31,689 nt of DNA from Bacteroidales bacterium UBA2714 (GCA_002354035.1 DEKU01000030.1:1-31689); one strand, 5' to 3'; counted from the first letter of the stretch, positions 16,247-25,078 are shown. Notes: a model not told the origin generated them from the letters alone. A program made the numbers and translations.

Positions 16247-16283
16247 CAAAAAAAGAAAGGAGGCTTTGTTAGGCCTCCTTTTC
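16247..16283 (-). terminator. terminator after tRNA-Phe
   Basis: On the minus strand AAAGGAGGC (16281-16273) pairs with GCCTCCTTT (16264-16256) across an 8-base loop. It is followed by CTTTTTTT (about 16255-16248). It lies about 15 bases past the tRNA 3' end. Confidence 0.88.
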
Positions 16284-16296
16284 GTGAATCTTTTTG

Positions 16297-16369
<73 letters not shown>

Positions 16370-16410
16370 ATCATTTCAAAAATCGGTGTTTCTCTCTTTG
16401 AAATCGGTTG

Positions 16411-16441
16411 CAAAATTACTCCTTTTTTTTCAATCGGCAAA
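16411..16441 (-). promoter_or_regulatory. textbook Bacteroidota promoter for tRNA-Phe
   Basis: Minus strand: TTTG at 16441-16438 (-33 element), exactly 19 bases, then TAATTTTG at 16418-16411 (-7 element). The predicted start is near 16404, about 35 bases before the mature tRNA 5' end. Confidence 0.85.
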
Positions 16442-16528
16442 ATTTTTTTGCAAAAAAAATCGCAACTTGCTGTCCTGTAGTTCTATTTTTTTGAAATCAT
16501 TGCTCTCTATGCCGTTGCAAAACGGGTG

Positions 16529-17230
16529 TCAGGCCTCAGTTTTTTCCTCTTTTTGGGGCTGTTCGGCAACGGTTGTGGGCTCTTTTTTCTTGTTGCGCGT
16601 GTTCAATATCAGCTGGTCGATGATAAACCAGGTGGCGCCCACAGTGATGGCCGAGTCGGCAATGTTGAAGATGGCGTTGAAGAACTCAAAATGCGCGCCG
16701 CCAATCAGTGGCAGACCCTCGGGCAGGTAGGTGTCGATCAGCGGGAAGTAGAACATGTCCACCACACTGCCTTGCAGCAGTGGAGCATAGCCCTCGGCGG
16801 GGAACATCTCTGCCACCTGAAAGCCGCTTTCGGTAAACAGCACACCGTACAGCGTGCAGTCTATCAGGTTGCCTATTGCCCCGGCGGTGATCAAGGTGCC
16901 GTAGAGGGTCACCGCGGTCCGGCCGCCGCGCCGTATGTGTATCAGCAGCAGCCATATCAGTGCCACAGATGCCACCATGCGCACCAGTGTCAGGATAATC
17001 TTGCCCACCGTGCCGCCAAACTTGGTGCCGAAGGCAAAGCCCTCGTTCTCCACAAAATGCAGCAGGCACCAGTCGCCTATCAGGGGTATCTCTTCGCCAA
17101 GCATCATGTGGGTCTTCACCCATATCTTCAGTATCTGGTCAGCCACAACTATGAGGCCGATCAGACCAAACATCAGGAGGTATTGATTCTTCTTTTTCTG
17201 CATAATGTGGGTATAACTCTTTTCGGCCAT
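16529..17230 (-). CDS. lspA: lipoprotein signal peptidase (signal peptidase II)
   Basis: This inner-membrane aspartic peptidase cleaves prolipoproteins after lipidation. The 233-residue product has four membrane helices. It also has the conserved segments DQILKIW (31-37), GAIGNLID (117-124), GSVVDMF with catalytic Asp158, and FNIADS with catalytic Asp192. A large loop between helices and a charged C-terminal tail (about 212-233) make it longer than the roughly 165-residue E. coli enzyme, as is usual in Bacteroidota. Translation could also start at Met10 (17203). It would process the several lipoproteins in this window. The 17231-17426 leader region is rich in inverted repeats. Confidence 0.95.
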   Translation of the reverse strand: MAEKSYTHIMQKKKNQYLLMFGLIGLIVVADQILKIWVKTHMMLGEEIPLIGDWCLLHFVENEGFAFGTKFGGTVGKIILTLVRMVASVALIWLLLIHIRRGGRTAVTLYGTLITAGAIGNLIDCTLYGVLFTESGFQVAEMFPAEGYAPLLQGSVVDMFYFPLIDTYLPEGLPLIGGAHFEFFNAIFNIADSAITVGATWFIIDQLILNTRNKKKEPTTVAEQPQKEEKTEA

Positions 17231-17372
17231 AATTATTGCATGGGTCTTAAAATCTTTCTTTCAACTCAGCGTTGCACTTGTAACTGGAATGTAGGACACA
17301 GGGGGCCAGTCGGTTGCTTCGCCGCGGTCGCGACCTTGTTCACCCAACCGATGGCTGCTCTTTCGATGGCAC

Positions 17373-17416
17373 TTCCCCGTTCCTTCTTCGTTAATTAACG
17401 AAGAAGGAACGGGGAA
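17373..17416. repeat. perfect 44-bp palindrome with TTAATTAA core
   Basis: Every base from 17373 to 17394 pairs with its mirror from 17395 to 17416: 22-bp arms, no spacer, centre TTAATTAA. It begins 11 bases past the DUF3109 stop codon and lies about 140 bases upstream of lspA. It could be a terminator hairpin or a cruciform; no U-run follows on the minus strand. Confidence 0.9.
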
Positions 17417-17426
17417 CTGAGTTTGA

Positions 17427-17999
17427 TCAATGGGAGGAGGATTGGGCAACGGCCTGGAGCAGTTCGTCGTACCATTCCTGCCCGAAGCGGCGGATGAGGG
17501 GTTCGCGGAGGTACTGGTAGAGCGGCACCCCGCACTCGTTGCCTTTGGCCACGGCGCAGCGGCACACGTCCCATTGGTGGTAGTTGACGGCGGTGAACTC
17601 GCCGTAGTTGTCGACCCGGATGGGGTAGAGGTGGCAGGAGACGGGCTTGAGGAAGTCGGTTTTGCCGTCGCGGCAGGCTTGCTCTATGGCGCAGAGGGCG
17701 GTGCCGTCGTCGGCCCAGGCCACGTAGGCGCACTCGCGGTTGTCGACCAGGGGGGTGCAGGGCTCGGCGGCATTGTCGAGGGTGGAGACCCCTTGCTGCT
17801 CTACGGCGGAGCGGCCTTTGGCGGTCATGTAGGGCAGCACCTGGGGCAGGATGCGCTGGAGGGTGTCGACTTCGTCGTTGGTGAGGGGAGCGCCATAGTC
17901 GCCCTCTACGCAGCACTGGCCTTTGCATTGGGCCAGGTCGCAGCAGAAACGGCGCTCGGCTATGTCGTCGGAGACTATGCTTTCTTTTACTATTAGCAT
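17427..17999 (-). CDS. DUF3109 family cysteine-rich protein
   Basis: This 190-residue cytoplasmic protein of the DUF3109 family is related to the YkgJ/UPF0153 group of probable zinc- or metal-binding proteins. Cysteines cluster at the N terminus (RFCCDLAQCKGQCCVEGDYG, about 18-37) and in the middle (CTPLVDNREC, LCAIEQAC, PVSCHLYPIRVDNYG, WDVCRCAV), the family's conserved pattern. No enzymatic role is established. It lies 62 bases downstream of the dehydrogenase gene, across a 9-bp repeat tract. Confidence 0.88.
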   Translation of the reverse strand: MLIVKESIVSDDIAERRFCCDLAQCKGQCCVEGDYGAPLTNDEVDTLQRILPQVLPYMTAKGRSAVEQQGVSTLDNAAEPCTPLVDNRECAYVAWADDGTALCAIEQACRDGKTDFLKPVSCHLYPIRVDNYGEFTAVNYHQWDVCRCAVAKGNECGVPLYQYLREPLIRRFGQEWYDELLQAVAQSSSH

Positions 18000-18019
18000 T
18001 GGGGGGCTGGATTTTTTTA

Positions 18020-18084
18020 GGTTTTATAGTTCTTTTAGATTCTCTAGATTCTCTAGAATTTCTAGGGTCTTTTTAGGGTTTCTA
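18020..18084. repeat. degenerate 9-bp tandem repeat
   Basis: Consecutive 9-base units on the plus strand are GGTTTTATA, GTTCTTTTA, GATTCTCTA, GATTCTCTA and GAATTTCTA. An 11-base variant and GGGTTTCTA follow. The tract spans the stop of the dehydrogenase gene and most of the gap before the DUF3109 gene. Confidence 0.6.
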
Positions 18085-19009
18085 TTATTTTTTGGGCTAA
18101 GTGGCGGGCCAGTTTCTCTTTTGATTCTATTGTCCAGCCTGCTACGTGGGGGCTGAGGACTGTGCGGGGGCTGTGGAGGAGGTAGTTGAAGTCGGCTGGC
18201 AGGTGGTCGAGGTCGAGGCCGTCGCGGGTCATGTCCTCGTATTCTATCACGTCGAGGGCGGCGCCGAGGATTTGCCCTTGTTCGATGGCTTGTGCCAGGT
18301 CGGGGGTGCAGACCACGGCTCCGCGCGAGGTGTTGACGAGGTGGAAGGGGCGGGCGAAGGCTTTGATGAAAGGGAGGGAGACCATGTGGTGGGTTTCGGG
18401 GGTGAGGGGAACGTGGAGGCTGAGGACGTCGGCTCGGGCTTGCAGCTCGGCGAGGGTGACTTCCTGCACGTAGTGGGGGGCATAGCCTGCGGGCTTGTAT
18501 TTGTCGTAGGCCAGGATGGTGCATTCGAAGCCTTGGAGCCGCTGGGCGAAGGCGGAGCCCATGTTGCCGAAGCCGATGATGCCGACGGTGCGGCCTTTGA
18601 TTTCGAGGCCGCGGTTGGCTTCGCGCCGCCACATGCCTTGGCGCACTTCGGCATCGGCGGAGGCGATGTGGTTGAAGAGGGCCAGGAGGAGACCGAGGGC
18701 GTGTTCGCCCACGGCGTCGCGGTTGCCTTCGGGCGAGTTGAGGCAGCGTATGCCGAGGCTTTGGGCATAGTCGACATCGATGGTTTCCATGCCGGCCCCG
18801 AGGCGCCCTATGCAGCGGAGGTGGCGGGCGCGGAGGAGGAAGGGACGGTCGATGACTATCTTGCTGCGCACCACGAGGGCGTCGAAATCGGCGATGCGGT
18901 CGAGAAGGGTGTTGTAGGTGAGGGAGGTGTCGACCACCACCTCGTGGCCGGCTTGGCGCAGGAGGTGGTGGAGGACGGGATGGGTGTTGTCGGTGACGAG
19001 GATGTTCAT
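18062..19009 (-). CDS. D-isomer-specific 2-hydroxyacid dehydrogenase (phosphoglycerate-dehydrogenase-like)
   Basis: This 315-residue NAD-dependent dehydrogenase has an N-terminal catalytic half (1-100), then a nucleotide-binding fold with IIGFGNMGSAFAQRL (GxGxxG-type, about 144-158). The catalytic residues are the Arg in VNTSRGAVV, an acidic residue in the DVIEYED segment and His in LSPHVAGWT. There is no C-terminal ACT domain, so it is not the long regulated SerA. Erythronate-4-phosphate or glyoxylate reductase activities are possible; serine biosynthesis is plausible, but serC is not next to it. The 9-bp repeat tract covers its last codons. Confidence 0.88.
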   Translation of the reverse strand: MNILVTDNTHPVLHHLLRQAGHEVVVDTSLTYNTLLDRIADFDALVVRSKIVIDRPFLLRARHLRCIGRLGAGMETIDVDYAQSLGIRCLNSPEGNRDAVGEHALGLLLALFNHIASADAEVRQGMWRREANRGLEIKGRTVGIIGFGNMGSAFAQRLQGFECTILAYDKYKPAGYAPHYVQEVTLAELQARADVLSLHVPLTPETHHMVSLPFIKAFARPFHLVNTSRGAVVCTPDLAQAIEQGQILGAALDVIEYEDMTRDGLDLDHLPADFNYLLHSPRTVLSPHVAGWTIESKEKLARHLAQKIIETLKRP

Positions 19010-19037
19010 GAGCTGGATGCCGTGAGGGAGTGGAGGT

Positions 19038-19997
19038 TTATTGGCCGAGGGGGATTTCGACCAGCATGGAGGAGCTGGCTCCGAGGATGCCTATGCCGCC
19101 GTTGACGTTGGAGTGAACCTGGACGGGCTCGTTGACGATGCTGAGTGCGCCACCGTTCTGCCGCTGGTTGATGAGGGTGACTTGAAAAAGATAGGCATCG
19201 CGGCTGAGGGATGTCACTTCAAGGTACAGTTTTGTGCCGCGATGGAGGATGGGATTTCTAACGTCTTCAATTTCGCCTCGGATAACGTGGCTGAGGCCGT
19301 TGATGCGGTCGCCGGAGAAGAGTACTTGACTGCCACGGTTGTAGGCGACTTGCATATTGAGTTCGAAATAGTCGCCGGTGGGGTCTTGCTCAAAAAGTAC
19401 GTCGTCGTTGATTATGAGGGAGAGGTAGCGCTTCTGGTTGTCGGTAGGGTCGAGAAAGAACGCCTTGAGCTGATAGTAGTTGTCGACATTGGCGGGGTCG
19501 TTGAGGGTGAACCGGAAATCGAGGCTGGATTCCCTGATGGTGATGAGGGTGTCTCTATTGTTGCTGTAGGAGGGGAAGGTGTCGATGGTGAAGTCGGAGA
19601 GGATTGAGGGGTCGGAGGCTGAGGGCGGCGCGGGCATGCGGCAACCGGCGGTGAGCTCGCCATGGTCGGGGACAGAGACGCGGAGGGTGAGGGTGTCGTC
19701 GGGGCGGAGGGTGAGGTCGGAGAGGTAGATTCCGTTTTCGGTGTAGGAGAAGGTGGCGGCATTGGGGGTGCCGTTGAGGTCGGCGCGGATGGTTGCGTTG
19801 TCGATGACGGGGAATTGGGCTTCACGGAGAAAGAAGTTGCTGTAGGAGAGGCGCAGGGCGACGGGCGAGTCGGTTGTGGCCTGGCAGATGAGGACGGGCA
19901 GGGCATCGGTTTGCGAGCCGTTGAATTCGACCACTTTGCGGCATGAGGAGGTCAGAACGAGAATCGTCAGGGCGAGAAGTATGATGATTTTTTTCAT
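19038..19997 (-). CDS. DUF4249 lipoprotein, partner of the TonB-dependent receptor
   Basis: The protein has 319 residues. MKKIIILLALTILVLTSSC is a lipoprotein signal with the lipidated cysteine at position 19, followed by RKVVEFNG. The rest is beta-rich with short Ig-like strands (LTLRVSVPDHGELTAGCRMPAPPS, NNRDTLITIRE). These features and the position directly downstream of a TonB-dependent receptor (41-base gap) match DUF4249. Members of that family are thought to sit on the outer membrane and work with the receptor, much as SusD works with SusC. The substrate is unknown. Confidence 0.85.
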   Translation of the reverse strand: MKKIIILLALTILVLTSSCRKVVEFNGSQTDALPVLICQATTDSPVALRLSYSNFFLREAQFPVIDNATIRADLNGTPNAATFSYTENGIYLSDLTLRPDDTLTLRVSVPDHGELTAGCRMPAPPSASDPSILSDFTIDTFPSYSNNRDTLITIRESSLDFRFTLNDPANVDNYYQLKAFFLDPTDNQKRYLSLIINDDVLFEQDPTGDYFELNMQVAYNRGSQVLFSGDRINGLSHVIRGEIEDVRNPILHRGTKLYLEVTSLSRDAYLFQVTLINQRQNGGALSIVNEPVQVHSNVNGGIGILGASSSMLVEIPLGQ

Positions 19998-20038
19998 TGT
20001 TTTATATGTTTAATATTGATAATTGGATTTGGGGTGTG

Positions 20039-22447
20039 TTAGAATTTCCAGAGGTAGCTGATGGAGGGGATGATGGGGAAGATGGAGAGTTGGGTGAGCT
20101 GGTTTTTGCCGTTCCAGGAGGTTTCGGGGTAGAGGAGGTAGGGGTTGAGGTGGTTGTAGACGTTGTAGACGCTGACGTTGATGGTGCGGCTGCCGTGGCG
20201 GAGGGGTTTGTGCCAGTTGAGGCTGATGTCCATGCGGTGGTAGTTGGGCATGCGGTAGTTGTTGCGGCCACTGACGTAGCTTGCGGATGAGTAGTAGTAA
20301 CCTTCGTAGCTGCCGTTGATTTGCTCGGGGGTACCGGGGTTGAACTGCTGGAAGGCGAGGGTGGCGGCGTTGCCGGTGGAGAAGACCCAGGTGACGGAGG
20401 CGTCGAATCGCTCGGTGAATTTGTAGGAGAGGACGAGGCTTATGTCGTGACGGCGGTCGTATTTGGCGGGGAAGGGTTTGCCGTTGTTGAGCGTCTGGCC
20501 GGGGCGGTCGAAGAGACGGTAGGTGTGGCTCCAGGTGTAGCCGAGCCAGCCGGTGAGGCGGCCAAGGTTTTTCTGGGCGAGGAACTCGACGCCGTAGGCC
20601 CAGCCACGGCCCATGCAGACTTTGTTTTCCCAGCCCTGGGAGCTGCCCCAGAAGGAGGCTCCGTCTTTGTATTCGAGCAGGTTGTCCATGCTTTTGTAGT
20701 AGCCCTCGACGGAGAGGTTGAGCGAGTCGAGGAGGTTGTAGAAGAGGCCGGCGGCCACTTGGTGGGCGTTCATGGGAGTGATATGTGCGGTGACGGGTAC
20801 CCAGAGGTCGGTGGGCAGGGAGATGGAGGATGTGCTGAGGAGGTGGAGGTATTGGGTCATGTAGGCGTAGCCCACTTTGGCCGAGAGGCGGTCGTTGATG
20901 AGGTAGCGGCCGCTGAGACGGGGCTGGAGTGAGGGGTAGAACTTGCCCTGGACTCCGAAGCCGGTGAGGTTGAGGCCGAAGTTGACTTTGAAGCGGTCGT
21001 TGATGCGCCAGTCGTCCTCGGCATAGGCGCGGATTTCGTGGGCGGCGATGCGGCTTTGGCCGATAGTGGTGTCGATGGGTGTGGTTTCGTTTTCGACTTC
21101 TTTCATGCTGAAGGTCTCGGGGGTGAAGTAGTGGAAGATGTAGTGGGAGCCGAATTTGACGGCGTGGTCGGGGGTGGGGGTGTAGTCGAAGTCGGCACAG
21201 GCGAGGAAGTCGCGTATGCCGGAGTTGAAGTTGAGGGTGTAGCTATAGTTGTCGTTGCGGAGTTGGTTGATATATTCCTCGGTGACGGAGAGGTTGCTGC
21301 GGTAGCGGGTGAATGCGCCACTGAGGTTCATGAAGAGCTTGGGGGTGAGCTCGTAGTTCCAGCGAAGGCTGCCCACGATGTTGCCCCAGCTGTAGCGGAG
21401 GCGGGCATACTCGGTGTAGTCGTAGCCGTCGACGAGTTTGAAGCGGGCGTAGATAACATCGTCGCCCATGTAGTAGGAGGCGTAGAGGCGGCTGCGGTCG
21501 CTGAAGCGGTGGGTGACCTTGGCGTTGAGATCATAGAAATAAGGACCGGCATTGATACTGGAGGAGCCGCCTTCGGCCAAGCCTTCCATGCGGGAGGCCA
21601 TGGCGAGGATGGGCTGGATGAGGATGTCGCCGTAGGTGCGGCGGGCAGAGATGGAGAAGGTGGTCTTCTCTTTGATGATGGGGCCTTCGAGATAGGCTTT
21701 GGCGGAGATGAGGCCGATGCCGATGCCGCCGTGGAGTTCTTTGTCGTTGCCGTTGTTGGTGGTGATGTCGAGGACGGAGGAGAGGCGGCTGCCGAAACGG
21801 GCAGGGAAGCTGCCTTTGTAGAGCTGGATGTTCTTGACGGCGTCGGAGTTGAAGGCGGAGAAGAAGCCGCCGAGGTGGTTGACGTTGTACATGGGCACGC
21901 CGTCAAGGAGGAAGAGGTTCTCATCGGGGCCACCACCACGGACGTACATGCCGGCCATGCCCTCGCTGCCGTTCTGGACACCGGGCAGGAGCTGGACGGC
22001 TTTGACCACGTCGGTCTCGCCAAAGAGCATGGGTATGGCCTTGACCTGCTCGACGGGGATTTCAATTACACTGGCCTGCGAACTTTCGACATGCTGGGTG
22101 CGCTGGCCGGTGACTGTGACTTCGGCGAGGGTGGTGGAGCCGTTGAGCTTGACATTGAGACGGTGGTCACGGTCGAGCTTGAGGTCGAAGAACTGGGTTT
22201 GGCATCCCACAAAGGAGACACGGATGACGGCATGGCTGTTGCGCAGGGTGAGGGAGTAGCGGCCATGCTGGTTGGTGACGGTGCCTTTGTGGGAGAGGGT
22301 GTCGAAGACGGTGGCGCCGATGAGGGTCTCGCCGGTGCGGGAGTCGATGACGGTGCCGGTGACGGTGAAGGAGGTTTGTTGTGTGCGCTGGGCCCAGCCG
22401 ACAGAGGCGGCTAATAGCACAAGAAAGAGAGTAAGGGCTCGTTTCAT
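20039..22447 (-). CDS. TonB-dependent outer-membrane receptor with N-terminal carboxypeptidase-like domain
   Basis: The product has 802 residues from the ATG at 22447, which starts a signal peptide (MKRALTLFLVLLAASVGWAQ). A carboxypeptidase D regulatory-like domain follows (about 27-110; FTVTGTVIDSRTGETLIGATVF). The plug comes next (about 115-225; VTVTGQRTQHVESSQASVIEIPVEQV and GMYVRGGGPDENLFLLDGVPMYN). A 22-strand barrel completes it, ending in SYLWKF with the typical C-terminal Phe. An upstream ATG at 22495 would add residues before the signal. It pairs with the DUF4249 lipoprotein. The transported ligand cannot be inferred. Confidence 0.93.
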   Translation of the reverse strand: MKRALTLFLVLLAASVGWAQRTQQTSFTVTGTVIDSRTGETLIGATVFDTLSHKGTVTNQHGRYSLTLRNSHAVIRVSFVGCQTQFFDLKLDRDHRLNVKLNGSTTLAEVTVTGQRTQHVESSQASVIEIPVEQVKAIPMLFGETDVVKAVQLLPGVQNGSEGMAGMYVRGGGPDENLFLLDGVPMYNVNHLGGFFSAFNSDAVKNIQLYKGSFPARFGSRLSSVLDITTNNGNDKELHGGIGIGLISAKAYLEGPIIKEKTTFSISARRTYGDILIQPILAMASRMEGLAEGGSSSINAGPYFYDLNAKVTHRFSDRSRLYASYYMGDDVIYARFKLVDGYDYTEYARLRYSWGNIVGSLRWNYELTPKLFMNLSGAFTRYRSNLSVTEEYINQLRNDNYSYTLNFNSGIRDFLACADFDYTPTPDHAVKFGSHYIFHYFTPETFSMKEVENETTPIDTTIGQSRIAAHEIRAYAEDDWRINDRFKVNFGLNLTGFGVQGKFYPSLQPRLSGRYLINDRLSAKVGYAYMTQYLHLLSTSSISLPTDLWVPVTAHITPMNAHQVAAGLFYNLLDSLNLSVEGYYKSMDNLLEYKDGASFWGSSQGWENKVCMGRGWAYGVEFLAQKNLGRLTGWLGYTWSHTYRLFDRPGQTLNNGKPFPAKYDRRHDISLVLSYKFTERFDASVTWVFSTGNAATLAFQQFNPGTPEQINGSYEGYYYSSASYVSGRNNYRMPNYHRMDISLNWHKPLRHGSRTINVSVYNVYNHLNPYLLYPETSWNGKNQLTQLSIFPIIPSISYLWKF

Positions 22448-22528
22448 AGATATAGGTGTTTTGATGAATATGTTGTTTTTATTGTGTAGACGCATAAAGG
22501 GGTGATTTCTTACAGGAGGATGCGTTTT

Positions 22529-23557
22529 TTATTTGAGGTCTTCGTCCTGCACGCGGGCGGCGGGGTCGGGGTTGGAGAGCGTGAGAGAGGGCGATGGACT
22601 GTCGTAGCCGTCGCTGTCGGCGTCGGAGGTTCGGGGTTGGATGGGCTGGATTGGCTCGGAATCGTCGTCGGGGTTGGGATGGTGGCGGCGGTGGCGGTGG
22701 GAGCGCTGTTTGTGTTCCTCGATGGTTTCGCCAGCCACGATGCCGGTGGGGACGGCTATGATGGAGTAGCCAAGAAGCATGACGAGGGTGGAGATGAACT
22801 GGCCGGTGGCGGTGATGGGCGCGATGTCGCCATAGCCGACGGTGGTGATGGTGACGATGGCCCAGTAGATGCCACGGGGGATGCTGGAGATGGCGGGGTT
22901 GACTTTGCCCTCGATGCCATACATGGTGGCGCCAAGAATGACGGCAAAGATGAATACGAACATCATGAAGATGACTATCTTGATGCCGCTGCGGCGCAGG
23001 GCATTGAGGAGGAAACGGCTTTCGTCGAGGAAACGCTGCATCTTGAAGATACGGAAGATGCGGAGCATTCGCATGAGACGCAGGACGGAGAGGGTGGAGG
23101 CCGCCGGTACCAGGAGACTGAGCCATGAGGGGAAGATGGAGAGGAAGTCGATGATGCCATAGAAGGAGAGGACGTAGCGCCAGGGCTTGTTGAGGCAGTA
23201 GATGCGGAGGTAGTACTCGAAGGTGAAGAGGATGGTGAAGAGCCAGCCGACGATGCGCATGGTGATGGAAAACCAGTGGGAGGTGTCGGCCACGCTCTCG
23301 AGCATGATGACGACAATGTTGAGGGCAATGAGGATGAGCAGCCATATGTCGAACTTTTTGCCCGCTGGGGTGTCGGCTTTGAAGATGATGGTGTAGATTT
23401 GCTGCTTGGTGAGGGAGCGGTAGCGCTTGGGGAGCAGCACGGTGAAGAGGGCTCGGTGGAGAATGTCGCCTATGAAATTGACTATCTGCCGGAAGATGTC
23501 GGCATAAGGGATGCTCACTATTAAGCGGAGCAGGGCCTTGAGGGCGTTCTTTATCAT
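22529..23557 (-). CDS. voltage-gated potassium-channel-type ion transporter
   Basis: This 342-residue membrane protein has six transmembrane segments (about 70-275). S4 carries regularly spaced arginines (LRLMRMLRIFRIFKM, 159-173). The pore loop has the potassium filter TTVGYGD (238-244), followed by the last helix. The N-terminal 65 residues and the charged, His/Arg/Pro/Asp-rich C-terminal tail (about 285-342) are cytoplasmic. Selectivity for potassium is inferred from the filter. It lies between the M16 peptidase (36-base gap) and the receptor gene on the same strand. Confidence 0.92.
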   Translation of the reverse strand: MIKNALKALLRLIVSIPYADIFRQIVNFIGDILHRALFTVLLPKRYRSLTKQQIYTIIFKADTPAGKKFDIWLLILIALNIVVIMLESVADTSHWFSITMRIVGWLFTILFTFEYYLRIYCLNKPWRYVLSFYGIIDFLSIFPSWLSLLVPAASTLSVLRLMRMLRIFRIFKMQRFLDESRFLLNALRRSGIKIVIFMMFVFIFAVILGATMYGIEGKVNPAISSIPRGIYWAIVTITTVGYGDIAPITATGQFISTLVMLLGYSIIAVPTGIVAGETIEEHKQRSHRHRRHHPNPDDDSEPIQPIQPRTSDADSDGYDSPSPSLTLSNPDPAARVQDEDLK

Positions 23558-23593
23558 GATGACGGCCGTTGGTGTTGAATTGATTGGATATTC

Positions 23594-24883
23594 TTAATGT
23601 TTGTTGCGCAGCACCCGCAGGGTGGAGCAGTAGTTGGGCTGGAGCGACTGAGCGGCCTGGAGGAGGCAGGAATGGGAGGTCTGGCGGTAGACGGAGGGTT
23701 CGCGGTTGATGAGCGAGGGGTCGCCAATCATTTGATAGTAGCAGAGGCTGAGGGCACGGTCGCTGGCCTTATATTGCGAGAAAAGGAATGTGTTTTCGTA
23801 CTTGTTGGCCACTTTCTCCAATTCGGAGGAAAGGGAGTCGGGCTGTTCGGCCAGGTCGTGTTGGAGGAGCTCGATTTGCTGGCGGATGGCCGCCTCGGCA
23901 CGGTCCATGGCCTGGGGGGAATCGTCGTTGAGTTTGCCACTGATTACAAAGAGGCCGGGGCCAAGGTCGCCGGTGATGTAGGCGTCGAGTTCGGAGAAGA
24001 GGTTGGTCTCCTGCACGAGGCGACGGTAAAGTCGCGAGGAATGTCCGTTGCTGAGGAGGTCGCTGAGCATGTCGTAGGCATAGAAGTGGGGGTCCCACCG
24101 GTCGCACATGTGCCAGGCGAGGTAGAGGGCGTTGTTGGGCACGTCGCTGTAGAGGGTGTCGAAACGGGGCTCGGTTTGTGGACTTTCGCTCGGATAGTTC
24201 CGATTCCTCATGTCGGCGATGGGGGAGGGGGAGGAAGAGGACAGGGGACCGAATATGTCCTGCACCATGGCCAGGGTGGCCTCGGGCTCGACGTTGCCCG
24301 CAATGGCAAGGATGGCGTTGTCGGGCCGGTAGAAACGGTTGTAGAACTGGCTTACGTCGTCGAGCGTGGACTGCTGCACGTGGCGGATGTCGGCCCCGAT
24401 GGTGCACCAGCGGTAGGGGTGGCGCTGGTAGCAAAGCGGCCGGAGGTGCATCCAGACATTGCCGTAGGGCTGGTTGATATACCGCTGGTTGTATTCCTCG
24501 GTGACGACTTTGCGCTGCACGTCGAGTACTTCCCAGTGGTTGCCGTCGGTGTTCCAGTCGCCCGCCATGCGGTTGGCCTCAAGGGTGAGGGCCTGGCGCA
24601 GATGCTGGGCCGGGACAGTGAGGTAGTAGTTGGTGTAGTCGCAGTTGGTAAAGGCGTTGGCTTCGCCACCCAAGGCGTCGACAGCACTGTCGTAGTCGGG
24701 CACTTGGCGTGTGCCCCCAAACATGAGGTGCTCGAAGAGATGGGCAAAGCCAGTGCGCAGGGGGCTCTCGTCGCGGGAGCCTACGCAGTAGAGGAGGTTG
24801 ACGGTGGCCAAAGGCGTGGAGGGGTCGCGGTGGACAAGTACCCTCAATCCATTGGTTAATACATGACATACATATTCTATCAT
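23594..24883 (-). CDS. M16 family zinc peptidase
   Basis: This 429-residue inverzincin has the inverted zinc motif HLFEH (48-52) in FAHLFEHLMFGGT and the downstream ligand Glu in VVTEEYNQR (about 129), with the usual spacing. The C-terminal half is the second, inactive M16 lobe. The start at 24883 (MIEYVCHVLTNGLRVLV) matches the family's opening; an in-frame ATG at 24970 would add AT-rich intergenic codons. No signal peptide is visible, so it is probably cytoplasmic. It is the first gene of the minus-strand block. Confidence 0.9.
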   Translation of the reverse strand: MIEYVCHVLTNGLRVLVHRDPSTPLATVNLLYCVGSRDESPLRTGFAHLFEHLMFGGTRQVPDYDSAVDALGGEANAFTNCDYTNYYLTVPAQHLRQALTLEANRMAGDWNTDGNHWEVLDVQRKVVTEEYNQRYINQPYGNVWMHLRPLCYQRHPYRWCTIGADIRHVQQSTLDDVSQFYNRFYRPDNAILAIAGNVEPEATLAMVQDIFGPLSSSSPSPIADMRNRNYPSESPQTEPRFDTLYSDVPNNALYLAWHMCDRWDPHFYAYDMLSDLLSNGHSSRLYRRLVQETNLFSELDAYITGDLGPGLFVISGKLNDDSPQAMDRAEAAIRQQIELLQHDLAEQPDSLSSELEKVANKYENTFLFSQYKASDRALSLCYYQMIGDPSLINREPSVYRQTSHSCLLQAAQSLQPNYCSTLRVLRNKH

Positions 24884-24959
24884 AACCTCTATAAAACGGC
24901 AGGTGGAAAGAATTATTGCATCTTTTTTCTCGAAAAAGCGATTATTCAAAAAAAAAACG

Positions 24960-24967
24960 TATATTTG
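24960..24967 (+). promoter_or_regulatory. -7 box TATATTTG for the polysaccharide operon
   Basis: Exact TAnnTTTG match on the plus strand after an A-rich tract. The predicted start is near 24974 and the 5' leader to ugd about 105 bases. The leader contains a GC-rich stretch (25010-25045) able to fold. A -33 TTTG at 19 bases is not evident. Confidence 0.6.
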
Positions 24968-25078
24968 CAATTCGAATACAAAGGTCAGACATCGGCATTA
25001 GCATGTGACTGACCGTGGCTTCGCCGTGTTTGCGCTTGGGCGCAGCGGTGAGAAATAAGCATAAAAAGCATATTTGGA

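Noticed and set aside
21038..22414. Plus-strand 458-codon open frame opposite the receptor gene
   Set aside because: Gly/Val/Glu/Asp-rich shadow caused by third-position C preference in the minus-strand gene.
23597..24859. Plus-strand 420-codon open frame opposite the M16 peptidase gene
   Set aside because: Shadow frame. The minus strand carries the HLFEH zinc site.
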